64,000 bases of DNA from Streptomyces olivochromogenes (GTDB lineage Bacteria; Actinomycetota; Actinomycetes; Streptomycetales; Streptomycetaceae), in assembly GCF_001514115.1 (NCBI RefSeq), contig NZ_KQ948461.1, positions 186,001 to 250,000 on the forward strand, written 5' to 3'. Every line of letters begins with the position of its first letter. Position 1 is the first letter of the stretch. Below the pieces are notes generated by a model. The model did not search any database. It saw nothing but the letters and a program-made list of their open reading frames with translations, and was not told the origin of the DNA. This document shows positions 1-8,388 of this stretch, piece after piece. A program made the position numbers and the translations under genes.

Positions 1-669
1 GGGGACACCGCCCGGCTCCACCTCGGCGACGGCACCCCGCTGCGGGCCGAGGTCGTCGCCGTGTACGAACGCGGCTTCGGATTCACCGACGTGACCATGG
101 ACCACGACCTGCTGCTCGCCCACACCACCGGCAAGGTCGACGAGTCCGTCCTCGTACGCTCCGCCCCCTCGGCACCCGACCTGACCCAGGCCCTGTCGCA
201 CCTGGCCGCGGCCTACCCCGGCACGGTGCTCCGGGACGGCCTCGCCGTCGACGACCAGCTCGCGGAGCAACGGGCGAACGCCTGGGTCAACTACCTCGTC
301 GTCGGCGTGATCATCGCCTACACGGCGATCACCGTCGTCAACACGCTGGCGATGAGCACGGCCGCACGCCGACGCGAGTTCGCCCTGCTGCGGCTGTCCG
401 GCACGGCCCGCGGGCAGGTCGTGGGCATGATGCGGCGGGAGAGCGTCATCGTCATCGCGGCCGGGGTGGGCATCGGGACCCTGCTCTCCGCGTTCCCGCT
501 CGTCCTCGTGTCGATGGCGGTGAGCGGCACCCCGATCCCGGCCGTAACCGGCCTCGGCTACCTGGCGATCGCCGGCGCGACGGCGGCCCTCGCGGCCGCG
601 GGCACGATGCTGCCGACGCGGATGCTGCTGAGGATCCGGCCGGTCGAGGCGATCGGTGCGAAGGAATGA
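1..669 (+). CDS. FtsX-type ABC transporter permease, C-terminal part
   Basis: The reading frame is open from the first base, so the 5' end lies outside the window. The visible 222 residues look like the end of an FtsX/MacB-type permease: a periplasmic-side stretch, then a hydrophobic segment starting around NYLVVGVIIAYTAIT, the typical cytoplasmic link with ARRREFALLRLSG, a second membrane segment and a last one near GLGYLAIAGATAALA, ending in RPVEAIGAKE. This arrangement (three final membrane helices with the ALLR loop) is characteristic of the family, which couples to a cytoplasmic ATPase for lipoprotein or peptide export. The substrate cannot be told from this part. Confidence 0.85.
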   Translation, partial: GDTARLHLGDGTPLRAEVVAVYERGFGFTDVTMDHDLLLAHTTGKVDESVLVRSAPSAPDLTQALSHLAAAYPGTVLRDGLAVDDQLAEQRANAWVNYLVVGVIIAYTAITVVNTLAMSTAARRREFALLRLSGTARGQVVGMMRRESVIVIAAGVGIGTLLSAFPLVLVSMAVSGTPIPAVTGLGYLAIAGATAALAAAGTMLPTRMLLRIRPVEAIGAKE

Positions 670-683
670 CCTCGGCGTGAGCG

Positions 684-714
684 GGCCCGGGGTGCCTCAC
701 AGGCATCCCGGGCC
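684..714. terminator. Bidirectional hairpin terminator
   Basis: GGCCCGGGGTGCCT (684-697) and AGGCATCCCGGGCC (701-714) form a 14-bp stem with one G-T wobble around a 3-base loop. It lies between the convergent permease and sthA genes, where a shared terminator is expected. No T-run follows, which is usual in Streptomyces. Confidence 0.7.
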
Positions 715-762
715 TCACTCGTGCCAGACCTCGATACGGGCCTCGCCGGGCCCCGGCGGTGG

Positions 763-2166
763 TCAGTCCCTCAGGCGGTCTATCTGGCGGATCTTGTTGG
801 TGGCGTCCAGGGCGGCGACCTTGTAGGACTCGGCCAGCGTGGGGTAGTTGAACACGGCGTCGACGAGGTAGTCGACCGTGCCGCCGCACCCCATCACGGA
901 CTGCCCGATGTGGATCAGCTCGGTGGCCCCGGTGCCGAAGCAGTGCACGCCGAGCAGCTTGCGGTCGTCCGGGGAGACCAGGAGCTTGAGCATGCCGTGC
1001 GAGTCACCGATGATCTGGCCTCGGGCCAGCTCGCGGTAACGGGAGATGCCGACCTCGAAGGGCACGCACTCCTCGGTGAGCTGGTCCTCGGTCCGCCCGA
1101 TGAAGCTGATCTCCGGGATGGTGTAGATGCCGATCGGCTGGAGGTCGTGCATCGGGTGCACCGGCTCGCCGAAGGCGTGGTACGCGGCCGTACGGCCCTG
1201 CTCCATCGAGGTCGCCGCCAGCGCCGGGAAGCCGATGACGTCGCCCACCGCGTAGATGTGCGGCACCTCGGTGCGGTAGTTCTCGTCGACCTTGATACGG
1301 CCGCGCGGGTCGGCGGACAACCCGGCCTTGTCCAGGTCGAGTTCGTCGGTGAGACCCTGTCGGCCCGCGGAGTACATCACGGTGTCCGCGGGGATCTTCT
1401 TGCCGCTCTCCAGGACGGTGAGAGTGCCCCGGGGATGATGCTCGACCGAGGCGACCGTCTCCCCGAAGCGGAAGGTGACGGCCAGGTCCCGCAGGTGGTA
1501 CTTGAGCGACTCGATCACCTCGACGTCGCAGAAGTCGAGCATCGAAGCCCGCTTCTCGACCACCGTGATCTTGCTGCCGAGGGCCGCGAACATGGAGGCG
1601 TACTCCATGCCGATCACCCCGGCCCCCACGATGACCATGGAGCGCGGCACCCGCTCCAGGTTGAGAACGTTGTCCGAGTCCATGATCGTGCGTCCGTCGA
1701 ACGCGACGCTCGCGGGCCGTGCCGGCCGGGTGCCGGTGGCGATCACGATGTGCTCGGCGGTCAGCAGCTTCTCGTTGCCGTTCGCCTCGACCAGGGCGAC
1801 CGTGTGGTCGTCCACGAAACGGCCGGTGCCGGCGAACAGGGAGACGTGGTTGCGGGACAGCTGGCTGCGGATGACGTCGACCTCGCGGCTGACCACGTGC
1901 TGGGTGCGCGCGGTCAGGTCGGCGACGGTGATGTCCTCCTTGAGGCGGTAACTCTGGCCGTACATATCGCGTTGGGTGAGGCCGGTGAGATAGAGGACCG
2001 CCTCGCGCAAGGTCTTGGAGGGGATGGTCCCGGTGTGGATGGAGACCCCTCCGACCATGTCGGGGCGGTCGAGGACGGCGACCCGGCGGCCGAGCTTGGC
2101 CGCGGCGATGGCGGCCTTCTGACCACCCGGGCCGGATCCGATGACAAGCATGTCGAAGTCGCGCAC
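763..2166 (-). CDS. sthA: Si-specific NAD(P)(+) transhydrogenase (soluble)
   Basis: A 467-residue flavoprotein of the pyridine nucleotide-disulfide oxidoreductase fold that moves reducing equivalents between NADPH and NAD+ in the cytoplasm. Seen: an FAD-binding GSGPGG motif at residues 11-15, a second dinucleotide motif GAGVIG near 181-186, and a C-terminal dimerisation domain ending in the ATNKIR region. The stretch GGVSIHTGTIPSKT near 39-52 has Val and Thr where disulfide reductases carry the CxxxxC redox pair, which is diagnostic of SthA. The GTG start at 2166 gives the usual N-terminus (xDFDMLVIGSG), though GGAGG abuts it directly and an ATG five codons in is also possible. It follows gudD by 82 bp and may be co-transcribed with the glucarate genes. 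Confidence 0.93.
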   Translation of the reverse strand: MRDFDMLVIGSGPGGQKAAIAAAKLGRRVAVLDRPDMVGGVSIHTGTIPSKTLREAVLYLTGLTQRDMYGQSYRLKEDITVADLTARTQHVVSREVDVIRSQLSRNHVSLFAGTGRFVDDHTVALVEANGNEKLLTAEHIVIATGTRPARPASVAFDGRTIMDSDNVLNLERVPRSMVIVGAGVIGMEYASMFAALGSKITVVEKRASMLDFCDVEVIESLKYHLRDLAVTFRFGETVASVEHHPRGTLTVLESGKKIPADTVMYSAGRQGLTDELDLDKAGLSADPRGRIKVDENYRTEVPHIYAVGDVIGFPALAATSMEQGRTAAYHAFGEPVHPMHDLQPIGIYTIPEISFIGRTEDQLTEECVPFEVGISRYRELARGQIIGDSHGMLKLLVSPDDRKLLGVHCFGTGATELIHIGQSVMGCGGTVDYLVDAVFNYPTLAESYKVAALDATNKIRQIDRLRD

Positions 2167-2248
2167 CCTCCGGAGTCTGTCAGGCCGAAGTCCTCACCCG
2201 GAAGGGTGAATGGACAACAGTCGTTCCCACGACGGAAATGAGGGTGGC

Positions 2249-3583
2249 TCAACGCACCAGACACGGACGCTTGCCGTCGAACTCCCAGCCGGGGACGAGG
2301 TAGCGCATCCCGACGGCGTCGTCACGCGCCCCCAATGCCTTCTCCTGGTAGAGCTCGTGGGCCGCGAGCAGCCGCTCCCTGTCGAGCCGGACACCGAGAC
2401 CGGGCGCGTCGGGCACGGCGATCTCCCCGCCGACGATGCGCGGCGGTTCGACGGTGAGGCGCTCCAGACCCTCCTGCCAGATCCAGTGCGTGTCGAGGGC
2501 GTTGTACGCGCCCGGAGCCGCGGCCCCGCAGTGCGTCACCATCGCCAGTGAGATGTCGAAGTGGTTGTTCGAGTGACAACCCCAGGTCAGCCCCATCGCG
2601 TTGCACAGCTGCGCCACGCGCACCGAGCCCTGCATGGTCCAGAAGTGCGGGTCGGCCAGCGGGATGGACACCGACTGCAGCGCCAGGGCATGGGTCAACT
2701 GCCGCCAGTCGGTGGCGATCATGTTGGTCGCGGTCGGCAGGCCCGTCGCGCGGCGGAACTCGGCCAGGATCTCCCGACCGGAGTAGCCGCCCTCGGCTCC
2801 GCAGGGGTCCTCGGCGTAGGCGAGCGTGCCCACCAGGGGCGTACACAGCTCGATCGCCTCGCGCAGCGACCACGCGCCGTTCGGGTCCAGGGTGATCCGC
2901 GCCTCGGGGAAGCGGTCCTTGAGCGCCCGTACGGCCTTGACCTCCTCCGCGCCCGCGAGGACACCGCCCTTCAGCTTGAAGTCCCGGAAGCCGTACAGGT
3001 CGTGGGTCGCCTCGGCCTGCCGGACGATCGCCTCGGGCGACAGGGCCTCCTCGTGCCGGATCCGGTACCAGTCCTCGGCCGCGTCCGGCTCGCGGACGTA
3101 CTCCAGTTCCGTGCGGCCGGGGTCACCGACGTAGAACAGATAGCCGAGGACCCGTACGGAGTCGCGCTGCTGTCCGTCGCCCAGGAGCGCCGCGACGGGT
3201 ACGTCGAGATGCTGCCCCAGCAGGTCGAGCAGCGCCGACTCGACCGCGGTGACGGCGTGGACGGTGGTCCGCAGGTCGAAGGTCTGGGCGCCGCGCCCAC
3301 CGGCGTCGCGGTCGGCGAAACGGTCACCGATCTCGCGCAGGACGCGCTTGTAGTCACCGACCTTCGCCCCGACGACCAGGGACTCGGCATCCCGCAGCGT
3401 CCGCGTGATCTTCTCCCCGCCGGGGACCTCACCGAGACCCGTACGCCCCTCGGAGTCCGTCAGGACGACGACATTGCGGGTGAAGTAGGGGCCGTGCGCG
3501 CCGGAGAGGTTCAGTTCCATGGAGTCCCGGCCGGCGACCGGGTAGACGGAGAAGGCGGTGACGGTCGGCTGGCTCTTGCTCAT
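2249..3583 (-). CDS. gudD: Glucarate dehydratase (enolase superfamily)
   Basis: A 444-residue enzyme that dehydrates D-glucarate (or L-idarate) to 5-dehydro-4-deoxyglucarate, using a bound Mg2+. Seen: the general-base KxK signature in DFKLKGG, metal ligands in TLDPNGAW and EDPCGAE, an Asn in TNMIATDW, and the catalytic His in WGCHSNNHFD, in the right order for the glucarate dehydratase subgroup. The start at ATG 3583 (MSKSQPTVT) has AAGGA about ten bases upstream; a longer frame to 3670 runs into the neighbour and is not supported. It lies 43 bp downstream of the transporter, in one operon with kdgD. KdgD would take its product next. Confidence 0.95.
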   Translation of the reverse strand: MSKSQPTVTAFSVYPVAGRDSMELNLSGAHGPYFTRNVVVLTDSEGRTGLGEVPGGEKITRTLRDAESLVVGAKVGDYKRVLREIGDRFADRDAGGRGAQTFDLRTTVHAVTAVESALLDLLGQHLDVPVAALLGDGQQRDSVRVLGYLFYVGDPGRTELEYVREPDAAEDWYRIRHEEALSPEAIVRQAEATHDLYGFRDFKLKGGVLAGAEEVKAVRALKDRFPEARITLDPNGAWSLREAIELCTPLVGTLAYAEDPCGAEGGYSGREILAEFRRATGLPTATNMIATDWRQLTHALALQSVSIPLADPHFWTMQGSVRVAQLCNAMGLTWGCHSNNHFDISLAMVTHCGAAAPGAYNALDTHWIWQEGLERLTVEPPRIVGGEIAVPDAPGLGVRLDRERLLAAHELYQEKALGARDDAVGMRYLVPGWEFDGKRPCLVR

Positions 3584-3626
3584 GCGTCTCAAAGTCCTTG
3601 GGTACGGAGGTGATGGGGGGCTGCGG

Positions 3627-4964
3627 TCAGAGGCTGAGGACGTCGAGGGCCCACTCGACCGCCAGGACACCGCCCAGACCGAGGACGGCCAGCACGGTGG
3701 TGTACGTGGTGCGGACCTTGATCGCCTCGACGACCGAGAGGTCGAAGTACTCCTTGAACAGCCAGAATCCGGGGTCGTTGACGTGGGAGAAGGCGATCGA
3801 ACCGCAGCAGACGGCGAGCACCATCATCTCGGGGTGTACCCCGCCGCCCGCCAGGAGCGGCAACACCACGCCGGAGGCCGTGACGACGGCGACCGTCGCC
3901 GAGCCCAGTGCCACCCGGAGGATGACCGCGATGAGCCACGCGAGGACGATCGGCGAGATGGACCAGCCGTGTGTCTGGTCCTTGATGTAGTCGGATATCC
4001 CGCCCTCGACGAGGACGTTCTTGAAGGCGCCGCCGGCACCGATCACCAGCAGGATCATGGCCATCGCCTGGGCGGCGGAGTTGCAGGAGGCGCTGACCTC
4101 CGCGAGGCTCCGGCCGATGCGCGGGCCGAACGCCCAGACCGCCAGCAGCAGGGTCAGCAACAGTGCGATCGGCGCGGATCCGATGAAGGCGACGAAGTGC
4201 AGGAACGGGCTCGAACCGGACGTGGCCATGTCGGTCACGGCGGCACCGGCGATCAGCACCACCGGGAACAGGGCCACGCCCAGTGACCAGCCGAGCCCGG
4301 GCATCTCCTCGTCCTCGAAGACCCGCTCGCTGACCAGGCCCGGGGGGATCGAGGGATTCATCGCCCTGATGAACGGCAGCCGTGGCCACACCAGGGCGAT
4401 CAGCGCGCCGACCGGGACGGCGATGAACAGGCCGTAGAACAGCGTCAGACCGACGGACGCGTGGAAGGTCGCGGCCACCGCGGTGGGACCGGGGTGGGGC
4501 GGCAGAAAGCTGTGCATGGTCGACAGGGCGATCGACATCGGCAGCCCGACCCACAGCAGCTTCGCGCCGGTCACCCGTACCAGGGTGAACGCGATGGGCA
4601 CGATGATGATGAACGCCACCTCGTAGAACATCGTCACGCCGATGAGCATCGACGTCACCACCATGGCCACCTGGACGCCGCGCGGGCCGAAGGCGTTGAG
4701 GAGCTTGCCGGCGATGCGCTGGGCGGCGCCCGAATCCCCCATGACACGGCCGACCATCGCGCCCAGCCCGATGGTGAGCATCGTGTCGCCGACCTGGCCG
4801 CCGATGCCTTCCGAGAGGACGTCCGGGATCTTCTCCAGCGGAATCCCACGGACCAGACCGACGCCGACCGCCACCAGCAGCAGGGCGGCGAAGCCGTTCA
4901 GTTTGAGTTTGGTCATGAGCAGCAGCAGGACCAGCACGCTGATCCCGACTACGAGGAGCGGCAC
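3627..4964 (-). CDS. GntP-family permease, probable glucarate transporter
   Basis: A 445-residue polytopic protein with about 12-14 hydrophobic segments. It starts MPLLVVGISVLVLLLLMTKLKL and carries the family landmarks GLGAMVGRVMGDSG, FYEVAFIIIVPIAF, the FLPPHPGPTA loop and SHVNDPGFWLFKEYF near the C-terminus. GntP proteins are proton symporters for gluconate and related sugar acids. Because the gene sits between kdgD and gudD, uptake of glucarate or galactarate is the more likely job than gluconate; this is inference from context. The start has AAAGGGGAACTGAGACG upstream on the coding strand. The 164-bp gap to kdgD holds an unusual repeat array and palindrome. Confidence 0.92.
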   Translation of the reverse strand: MPLLVVGISVLVLLLLMTKLKLNGFAALLLVAVGVGLVRGIPLEKIPDVLSEGIGGQVGDTMLTIGLGAMVGRVMGDSGAAQRIAGKLLNAFGPRGVQVAMVVTSMLIGVTMFYEVAFIIIVPIAFTLVRVTGAKLLWVGLPMSIALSTMHSFLPPHPGPTAVAATFHASVGLTLFYGLFIAVPVGALIALVWPRLPFIRAMNPSIPPGLVSERVFEDEEMPGLGWSLGVALFPVVLIAGAAVTDMATSGSSPFLHFVAFIGSAPIALLLTLLLAVWAFGPRIGRSLAEVSASCNSAAQAMAMILLVIGAGGAFKNVLVEGGISDYIKDQTHGWSISPIVLAWLIAVILRVALGSATVAVVTASGVVLPLLAGGGVHPEMMVLAVCCGSIAFSHVNDPGFWLFKEYFDLSVVEAIKVRTTYTTVLAVLGLGGVLAVEWALDVLSL

Positions 4965-4992
4965 GTCTCAGTTCCCCTTTGAACTGGTTGGA

Positions 4993-5100
4993 CCGGGTGA
5001 CGGGTGACGGATGACAGAGGGCAGATGACGGATTACGGATGACAGGTGACAGGTGACAGGTGACAGGTGACAGGTGACAGGTGACAGGTGACAGGTAACG
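4993..5100. repeat. Heptamer tandem repeat array GACAGGT
   Basis: Eight perfect head-to-tail copies of GACAGGT occupy 5041-5096. On the gntP side (about 4993-5040) the array decays into variants such as GGTGACG and GGATGAC. The same heptamer family (GATGACA) continues into the adjoining palindrome. The array lies wholly between kdgD and the transporter gene, in the intercistronic part of a minus-strand operon (coding-strand unit ACCTGTC). Such arrays vary in copy number by slippage. Confidence 0.9.
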
Positions 5101-5126
5101 GATGACAGATGACGTCATCTGTCATC
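5101..5126. promoter_or_regulatory. Perfect 26-bp palindrome after kdgD
   Basis: GATGACAGATGAC (5101-5113) is followed immediately by its exact reverse complement (5114-5126). The palindrome starts two bases downstream of the kdgD stop codon on the minus strand. As RNA it could fold into a hairpin that trims or attenuates the kdgD-gntP transcript; as DNA it could bind a dimeric regulator. It has no T-run. Confidence 0.6.
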
Positions 5127-5128
5127 TG

Positions 5129-6088
5129 TCAGTCAGATCGCCGTACCGCTCCGACCACCCTCAGACCGTCGTCGAGCACCTTCGCCAGCGCGTCGACCTC
5201 CTCCGGACCCGGATCCGTGAGCGGCGCCCTCACCGGCCCGACCGGCAGGCCGCGCAGCCGGGCGGCGGCCTTGACCAGCGACACCGCATAGCCGGGGACC
5301 CGGTCGCGCAGTTCGACGAGCGGGACGTAGAAGTCGCGCAGGAGCTTGGTCACTCCGGCGTCGTCGCCGTCCCGCAGGGCGGCGAAGAAGGCGTTCGCGA
5401 TCTCGGGCGCGAAGGCGTGGACCGCCGAGGAGTAGGCGGGGACGCCCACGGTGGCGTAGGCGCGGGCCTGGATCTCGGCGGTGGAGGCGCCGTTGAAGAA
5501 GAGGAAGCCGTCGGGCGCCGCGAGTGTGAGGCGCTGGAGGCGGTCGAGGTCGCTGTGCCCGTCCTTGAGGCCGATGACCGTGGGGATCTCCGCGATCCGG
5601 CGCAGACTGTCGGCGGTGAAGGCGACCTGACCGCGCTGGTAGGCGATGAGTGGCAGAGAGGTGCCGGAGGCGATCCGCCGGAGCTGTTCCACCAGCCCGT
5701 CCTGCGGGGCGGCGACCAGGTAGTGGGGGAGTACCAGCGCGGCGTCCGCGCCCGCCTCCTCCGCGATCCGGGCGAAACGCAGCGCCTGCGCCCAGCCGTA
5801 GCCGATGCCCGCGACGACCGGCAGCCGTCCGTCGGCGATCTCGACCGTGGCCCCGACGATCGCCCGGTACTCGTCCTCGTCCAGCGAGAAGAACTCTCCG
5901 GTACCGCAGGCGGGGAACACCGCGCCCGGCGCGCTGTCCAACTGGGCGGTCAGATAAGCCCGGTACGCCTCCAGATCCAGACTGCCGTCCTCCCGGAAGC
6001 TCGTGAGCGGGAAGGACAGCACCCCGCCCACCGTGCCGTCCCGCAGTCGCTTGGCCACGCCCTCGGCCGCCGCACTGAACCGTGTCAT
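5129..6088 (-). CDS. kdgD: 5-dehydro-4-deoxyglucarate dehydratase
   Basis: A 319-residue DapA-family (TIM barrel, class I aldolase-like) enzyme converting 5-dehydro-4-deoxy-D-glucarate to 2-oxoglutarate semialdehyde, with loss of water and CO2. Seen: ACGTGEFFSL (the GTGE substrate loop), the Tyr of LPLIAYQRG and the Schiff-base Lys of IGLKDGHSD, in the usual order and at family length. The start at 6088 (MTRFSAAAEG) is preferred over ATG 6103 because AGGACAGAGTTC places a Shine-Dalgarno at good distance from it. First gene of the glucarate operon, divergent from the IclR gene. The next enzyme, ketoglutarate semialdehyde dehydrogenase, is not in the window. Confidence 0.95.
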   Translation of the reverse strand: MTRFSAAAEGVAKRLRDGTVGGVLSFPLTSFREDGSLDLEAYRAYLTAQLDSAPGAVFPACGTGEFFSLDEDEYRAIVGATVEIADGRLPVVAGIGYGWAQALRFARIAEEAGADAALVLPHYLVAAPQDGLVEQLRRIASGTSLPLIAYQRGQVAFTADSLRRIAEIPTVIGLKDGHSDLDRLQRLTLAAPDGFLFFNGASTAEIQARAYATVGVPAYSSAVHAFAPEIANAFFAALRDGDDAGVTKLLRDFYVPLVELRDRVPGYAVSLVKAAARLRGLPVGPVRAPLTDPGPEEVDALAKVLDDGLRVVGAVRRSD

Positions 6089-6100
6089 GAACTCTGTCCT

Positions 6101-6125
6101 CATATGCAGATGACGTCTATGTATG
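6101..6125. promoter_or_regulatory. Imperfect palindrome, candidate IclR operator
   Basis: A 25-bp dyad of the form CATA-N3-AGA-N-G-N-C-N-TCT-N3-TATG sits in the roughly 100-bp gap between the divergent kdgD and IclR genes. Position and symmetry fit autoregulation plus control of the glucarate operon. IclR sites are typically short palindromes of this kind; binding itself is inferred. Confidence 0.5.
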
Positions 6126-6194
6126 AAGATGGAGGCTAGATTCGTGAACGCGTGGGGTCAATGGGTGCGGCAGGCCGGATTTACGATGGGGCCC

Positions 6195-6983
6195 ATGCCG
6201 GAGAGCAGTGGTGTGCGAGAAGTGAAGTCGGCGGCCCGCACGGTCGCGCTGCTGGAACTGCTCGCCGGGCGGGGCGACCGGCCGGCCCGGCTGGACGAAC
6301 TCGCCGCGCAACTCGGGGTGCCGCGCAGCAGCATGTACCAGTTGCTGCAGACCCTCGTCGACCGCGGCTGGGTGCGCGCCGACACCACCGGTTCGTTGTA
6401 CGGCATCGGGATCCGTGCCCTGCTCACGGGCACCAGCTATCTCGACAGCGACCGGCACGTACGGGTGGTCCGCCCCTACCTCGACGAAGCCTCGGAGGCG
6501 CTCGGGGAGACCATTCACCTGGCGCGCCTCGACGGCGCTGACGTCGTCTATCTCGCGACCCGCGAGTCCCACGAGTACGCGCGCACCCTCAGCCGGGTCG
6601 GCCGCCGGGTCCCGGCCCACGCCGGTGCCCTCGGCAAGGCCCTGCTCGCCGAGCGTCCGGACAGCGAGCTGTCACTTCCGGCGCAGCCGTGGACCGCTCT
6701 CACGGAGAACACGCACACCGCGTCGGCCTCCCTGCTCGCGGACCTCGCGGAGGTACGGGAGCGCGGCTACTCCATCGACCGCGAGGAGACGGTGTCCGGC
6801 ATCGCGGGCTTCGGCTTCGCCCTGCGCTACGACACGCCGGCCGTCGACGCGATCAGCTGCTCGGTTCCGGTGGCCCGGCTCACCGGCGAGCACGAGGCCC
6901 GTATCGTCGCCGTCATGCGGGAGACGCGGATGAAGATCGAGTCCCTGCTGTCGCCCGCCTCGGGTGCTCCCGACTGGCGTTGA
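6195..6983 (+). CDS. IclR-family regulator of the glucarate operon
   Basis: About 262 residues. The N-terminal winged helix-turn-helix runs from SAARTVALLELLA through LAAQLGVPRSSMYQLLQTL to GWVRADTTGSLYGIG. The effector-binding IclR domain follows, with GETIHLARLDGADVVYLATRES, RRVPAHAGALGKALLA and the GYSIDREETVSGIAGFG motif, all typical. The start is uncertain: MPESSG at 6195 or MGPMPESSG at 6186 fit family N-termini better than the in-frame ATG at 6123, which would overlap the candidate operator. Divergent from kdgD, it is most likely a repressor of kdgD-gntP-gudD that responds to a glucarate pathway intermediate (inference from position). Confidence 0.9.
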   Translation: MPESSGVREVKSAARTVALLELLAGRGDRPARLDELAAQLGVPRSSMYQLLQTLVDRGWVRADTTGSLYGIGIRALLTGTSYLDSDRHVRVVRPYLDEASEALGETIHLARLDGADVVYLATRESHEYARTLSRVGRRVPAHAGALGKALLAERPDSELSLPAQPWTALTENTHTASASLLADLAEVRERGYSIDREETVSGIAGFGFALRYDTPAVDAISCSVPVARLTGEHEARIVAVMRETRMKIESLLSPASGAPDWR

Positions 6984-7051
6984 CCGGTTCGGTGGCGACG
7001 GTTTCGGTGGAACGGCCTGTCCGGCACCGGCCGCCGTTGTTACCGTCAATC

Positions 7052-7852
7052 ATGGACACGACCTTGTACGGCCCCGGGGCCTGGGAGGGGCCGACGCGCC
7101 GCTACGGTCCCATGCGACGGGTCGCGGTCGTTTCCGACGTCCACGCGAACGTGCCGGCGCTGACCGCGGTCCTGGCGGAGATCGAGGGAGTCGGCGTCGA
7201 TCTGGTGGTCTCGTGCGGAGACCTGACCTGGGGTGCCGAACCCGACCGTACGGTGCAGCTGATGGCCGGGCTGCCGCGGGCCCTGTTCGTCCGGGGCAAC
7301 GGGGAGCGCGCCGTCGTGGACATTCACCGCGGGGTCCGTCGGCCGAGCACCGAACGTGAGGCGTGGGTGCCGCGGCAGCACTCCGACGCGAGTGTCGCGT
7401 TCGTCGCCGGGATCCCCTTCAGCGTCGTCGTGGACGTCGTCGGACTGGGACCCGTGCGGTTCTGCCACGGATCGCCGCGCGGTGACACGGAGTTGGTCAC
7501 ACCCGCCACGCCTGCCGAGCGTTTCGCGGAACTGGCCGCGGACGTCGAGGAGGCGGTGATCGTCACCGGGCACACGCACCTCCAGTTCGACCGCACCGTC
7601 GCCGGACGGCGCAGCGTCAACCCGGGCAGCGTGGGGCTCCCTTTCCACGAGGGCCCGCCGGGCACCGCCTTCTGGGCCCTGCTCGGCCCGGACGTCGAGC
7701 TGCGGCAGACCTCGTACGACGTCGACGCGGCCCGTGCCGCCGGGCCCCGGACGGGCGACCCCGCCGCCGAACGCATCACAGCCCTGCTGAACGCCCCGCC
7801 CACGCCGGCCGAGATCACCTCGGACGCGGAGGCGCGGGTCTTCTCCGACTAG
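7052..7852 (+). CDS. Metallophosphoesterase family protein
   Basis: A 266-residue calcineurin-like phosphoesterase of the YfcE/MJ0936 type. Metal-binding motifs are in order: SDVHANVPA (DxH), CGDLTWG (GD), RGNGERA (a GNxx motif with Gly-Glu where many members have His-Asp), VTGHTHLQF (GHTH) and NPGSVGLP. The family hydrolyses phosphodiesters such as cyclic nucleotides; the substrate here is unknown. ATG 7052 is chosen, with 7112 (MRRVAVVSD) as the alternative closer to the core fold. No clear Shine-Dalgarno precedes 7052, and TTACCGTC lies just upstream, so a leaderless transcript is possible. Confidence 0.88.
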   Translation: MDTTLYGPGAWEGPTRRYGPMRRVAVVSDVHANVPALTAVLAEIEGVGVDLVVSCGDLTWGAEPDRTVQLMAGLPRALFVRGNGERAVVDIHRGVRRPSTEREAWVPRQHSDASVAFVAGIPFSVVVDVVGLGPVRFCHGSPRGDTELVTPATPAERFAELAADVEEAVIVTGHTHLQFDRTVAGRRSVNPGSVGLPFHEGPPGTAFWALLGPDVELRQTSYDVDAARAAGPRTGDPAAERITALLNAPPTPAEITSDAEARVFSD

Positions 7853-7903
7853 TGGCGGGGCGCCGGACGGCGGGCGACGCGTGTGGGGTTCACCCTGCCG
7901 GGG

Positions 7904-7928
7904 CCGGGCCCGCGTTCGCGCGGCCCGG
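7904..7928. terminator. Hairpin between convergent genes
   Basis: CCGGGCCCGCG (7904-7914) and CGCGGCCCGG (7919-7928) pair around a TTCG tetraloop with one bulged C. It lies between the convergent phosphoesterase and thioredoxin genes. Confidence 0.65.
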
Positions 7929-7929
7929 T

Positions 7930-8388
7930 TCAGCGACGGGCGGTCAGGGTCTCCTCCACCCACTGCTTCAGCGCCGGCGCGGGCGCCGCTCCCGTCTTGC
8001 GTGCGATCACCTCTCCCTTGTCGAGCAGCAGCAGCGTCGGCACGGCCTGTACCTGGAACCGCTGGGCGAGCCGCGGGTTCTGGTCGATGTCGACCTTGAC
8101 CAGCTTGACCCGCCCGGCGAGTTCGTGGGCGACACGCTCCAGCGCGGGGGTGACCATCCGGCAGGGCCCGCACCAGGTGGCCCACAGGTCGACGACGACG
8201 TACGGCTTCGCCTGTTCGGCGACCTCGGCGAAGTCCGCGTCGCCGGCGTCGGCGATCCACGCGAGCGGGGACGCGCAGTTCCCGCAGCGCGGCGTGCCCT
8301 CGGCCGCCGCCGGCACCCGGTTCTTGCGGCCGCAGTGGTCGCAGACGACCGTCGTGCTCGTGCCCGTACTCGTGGTCACCGCGCTCAC
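7930..8388 (-). CDS. trxC: Thioredoxin 2 with N-terminal zinc ribbon
   Basis: A 152-residue thioredoxin. The N-terminal 45 residues hold two CxxC pairs (VVCDHCGRKN and PRCGNCASP) that would bind zinc, the hallmark of Trx2/TrxC. The thioredoxin fold follows with the active site WATWCGPCRM and the cis-Pro segment VQAVPTLLLL. It reduces disulfides in the cytoplasm; zinc-ribbon thioredoxins are linked to oxidative and heat stress. The GTG start overlaps the clpB stop (GTGA), so it is translationally coupled to clpB and is the last gene of the chaperone operon. This places thiol repair with disaggregation. Confidence 0.95.
   Translation of the reverse strand: MSAVTTSTGTSTTVVCDHCGRKNRVPAAAEGTPRCGNCASPLAWIADAGDADFAEVAEQAKPYVVVDLWATWCGPCRMVTPALERVAHELAGRVKLVKVDIDQNPRLAQRFQVQAVPTLLLLDKGEVIARKTGAAPAPALKQWVEETLTARR

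Noticed and set aside
5041..5096. Tandem GACAGGT repeats as a CRISPR array
   Set aside because: The unit is seven bases with no spacers and no cas genes nearby; it is a simple tandem repeat.
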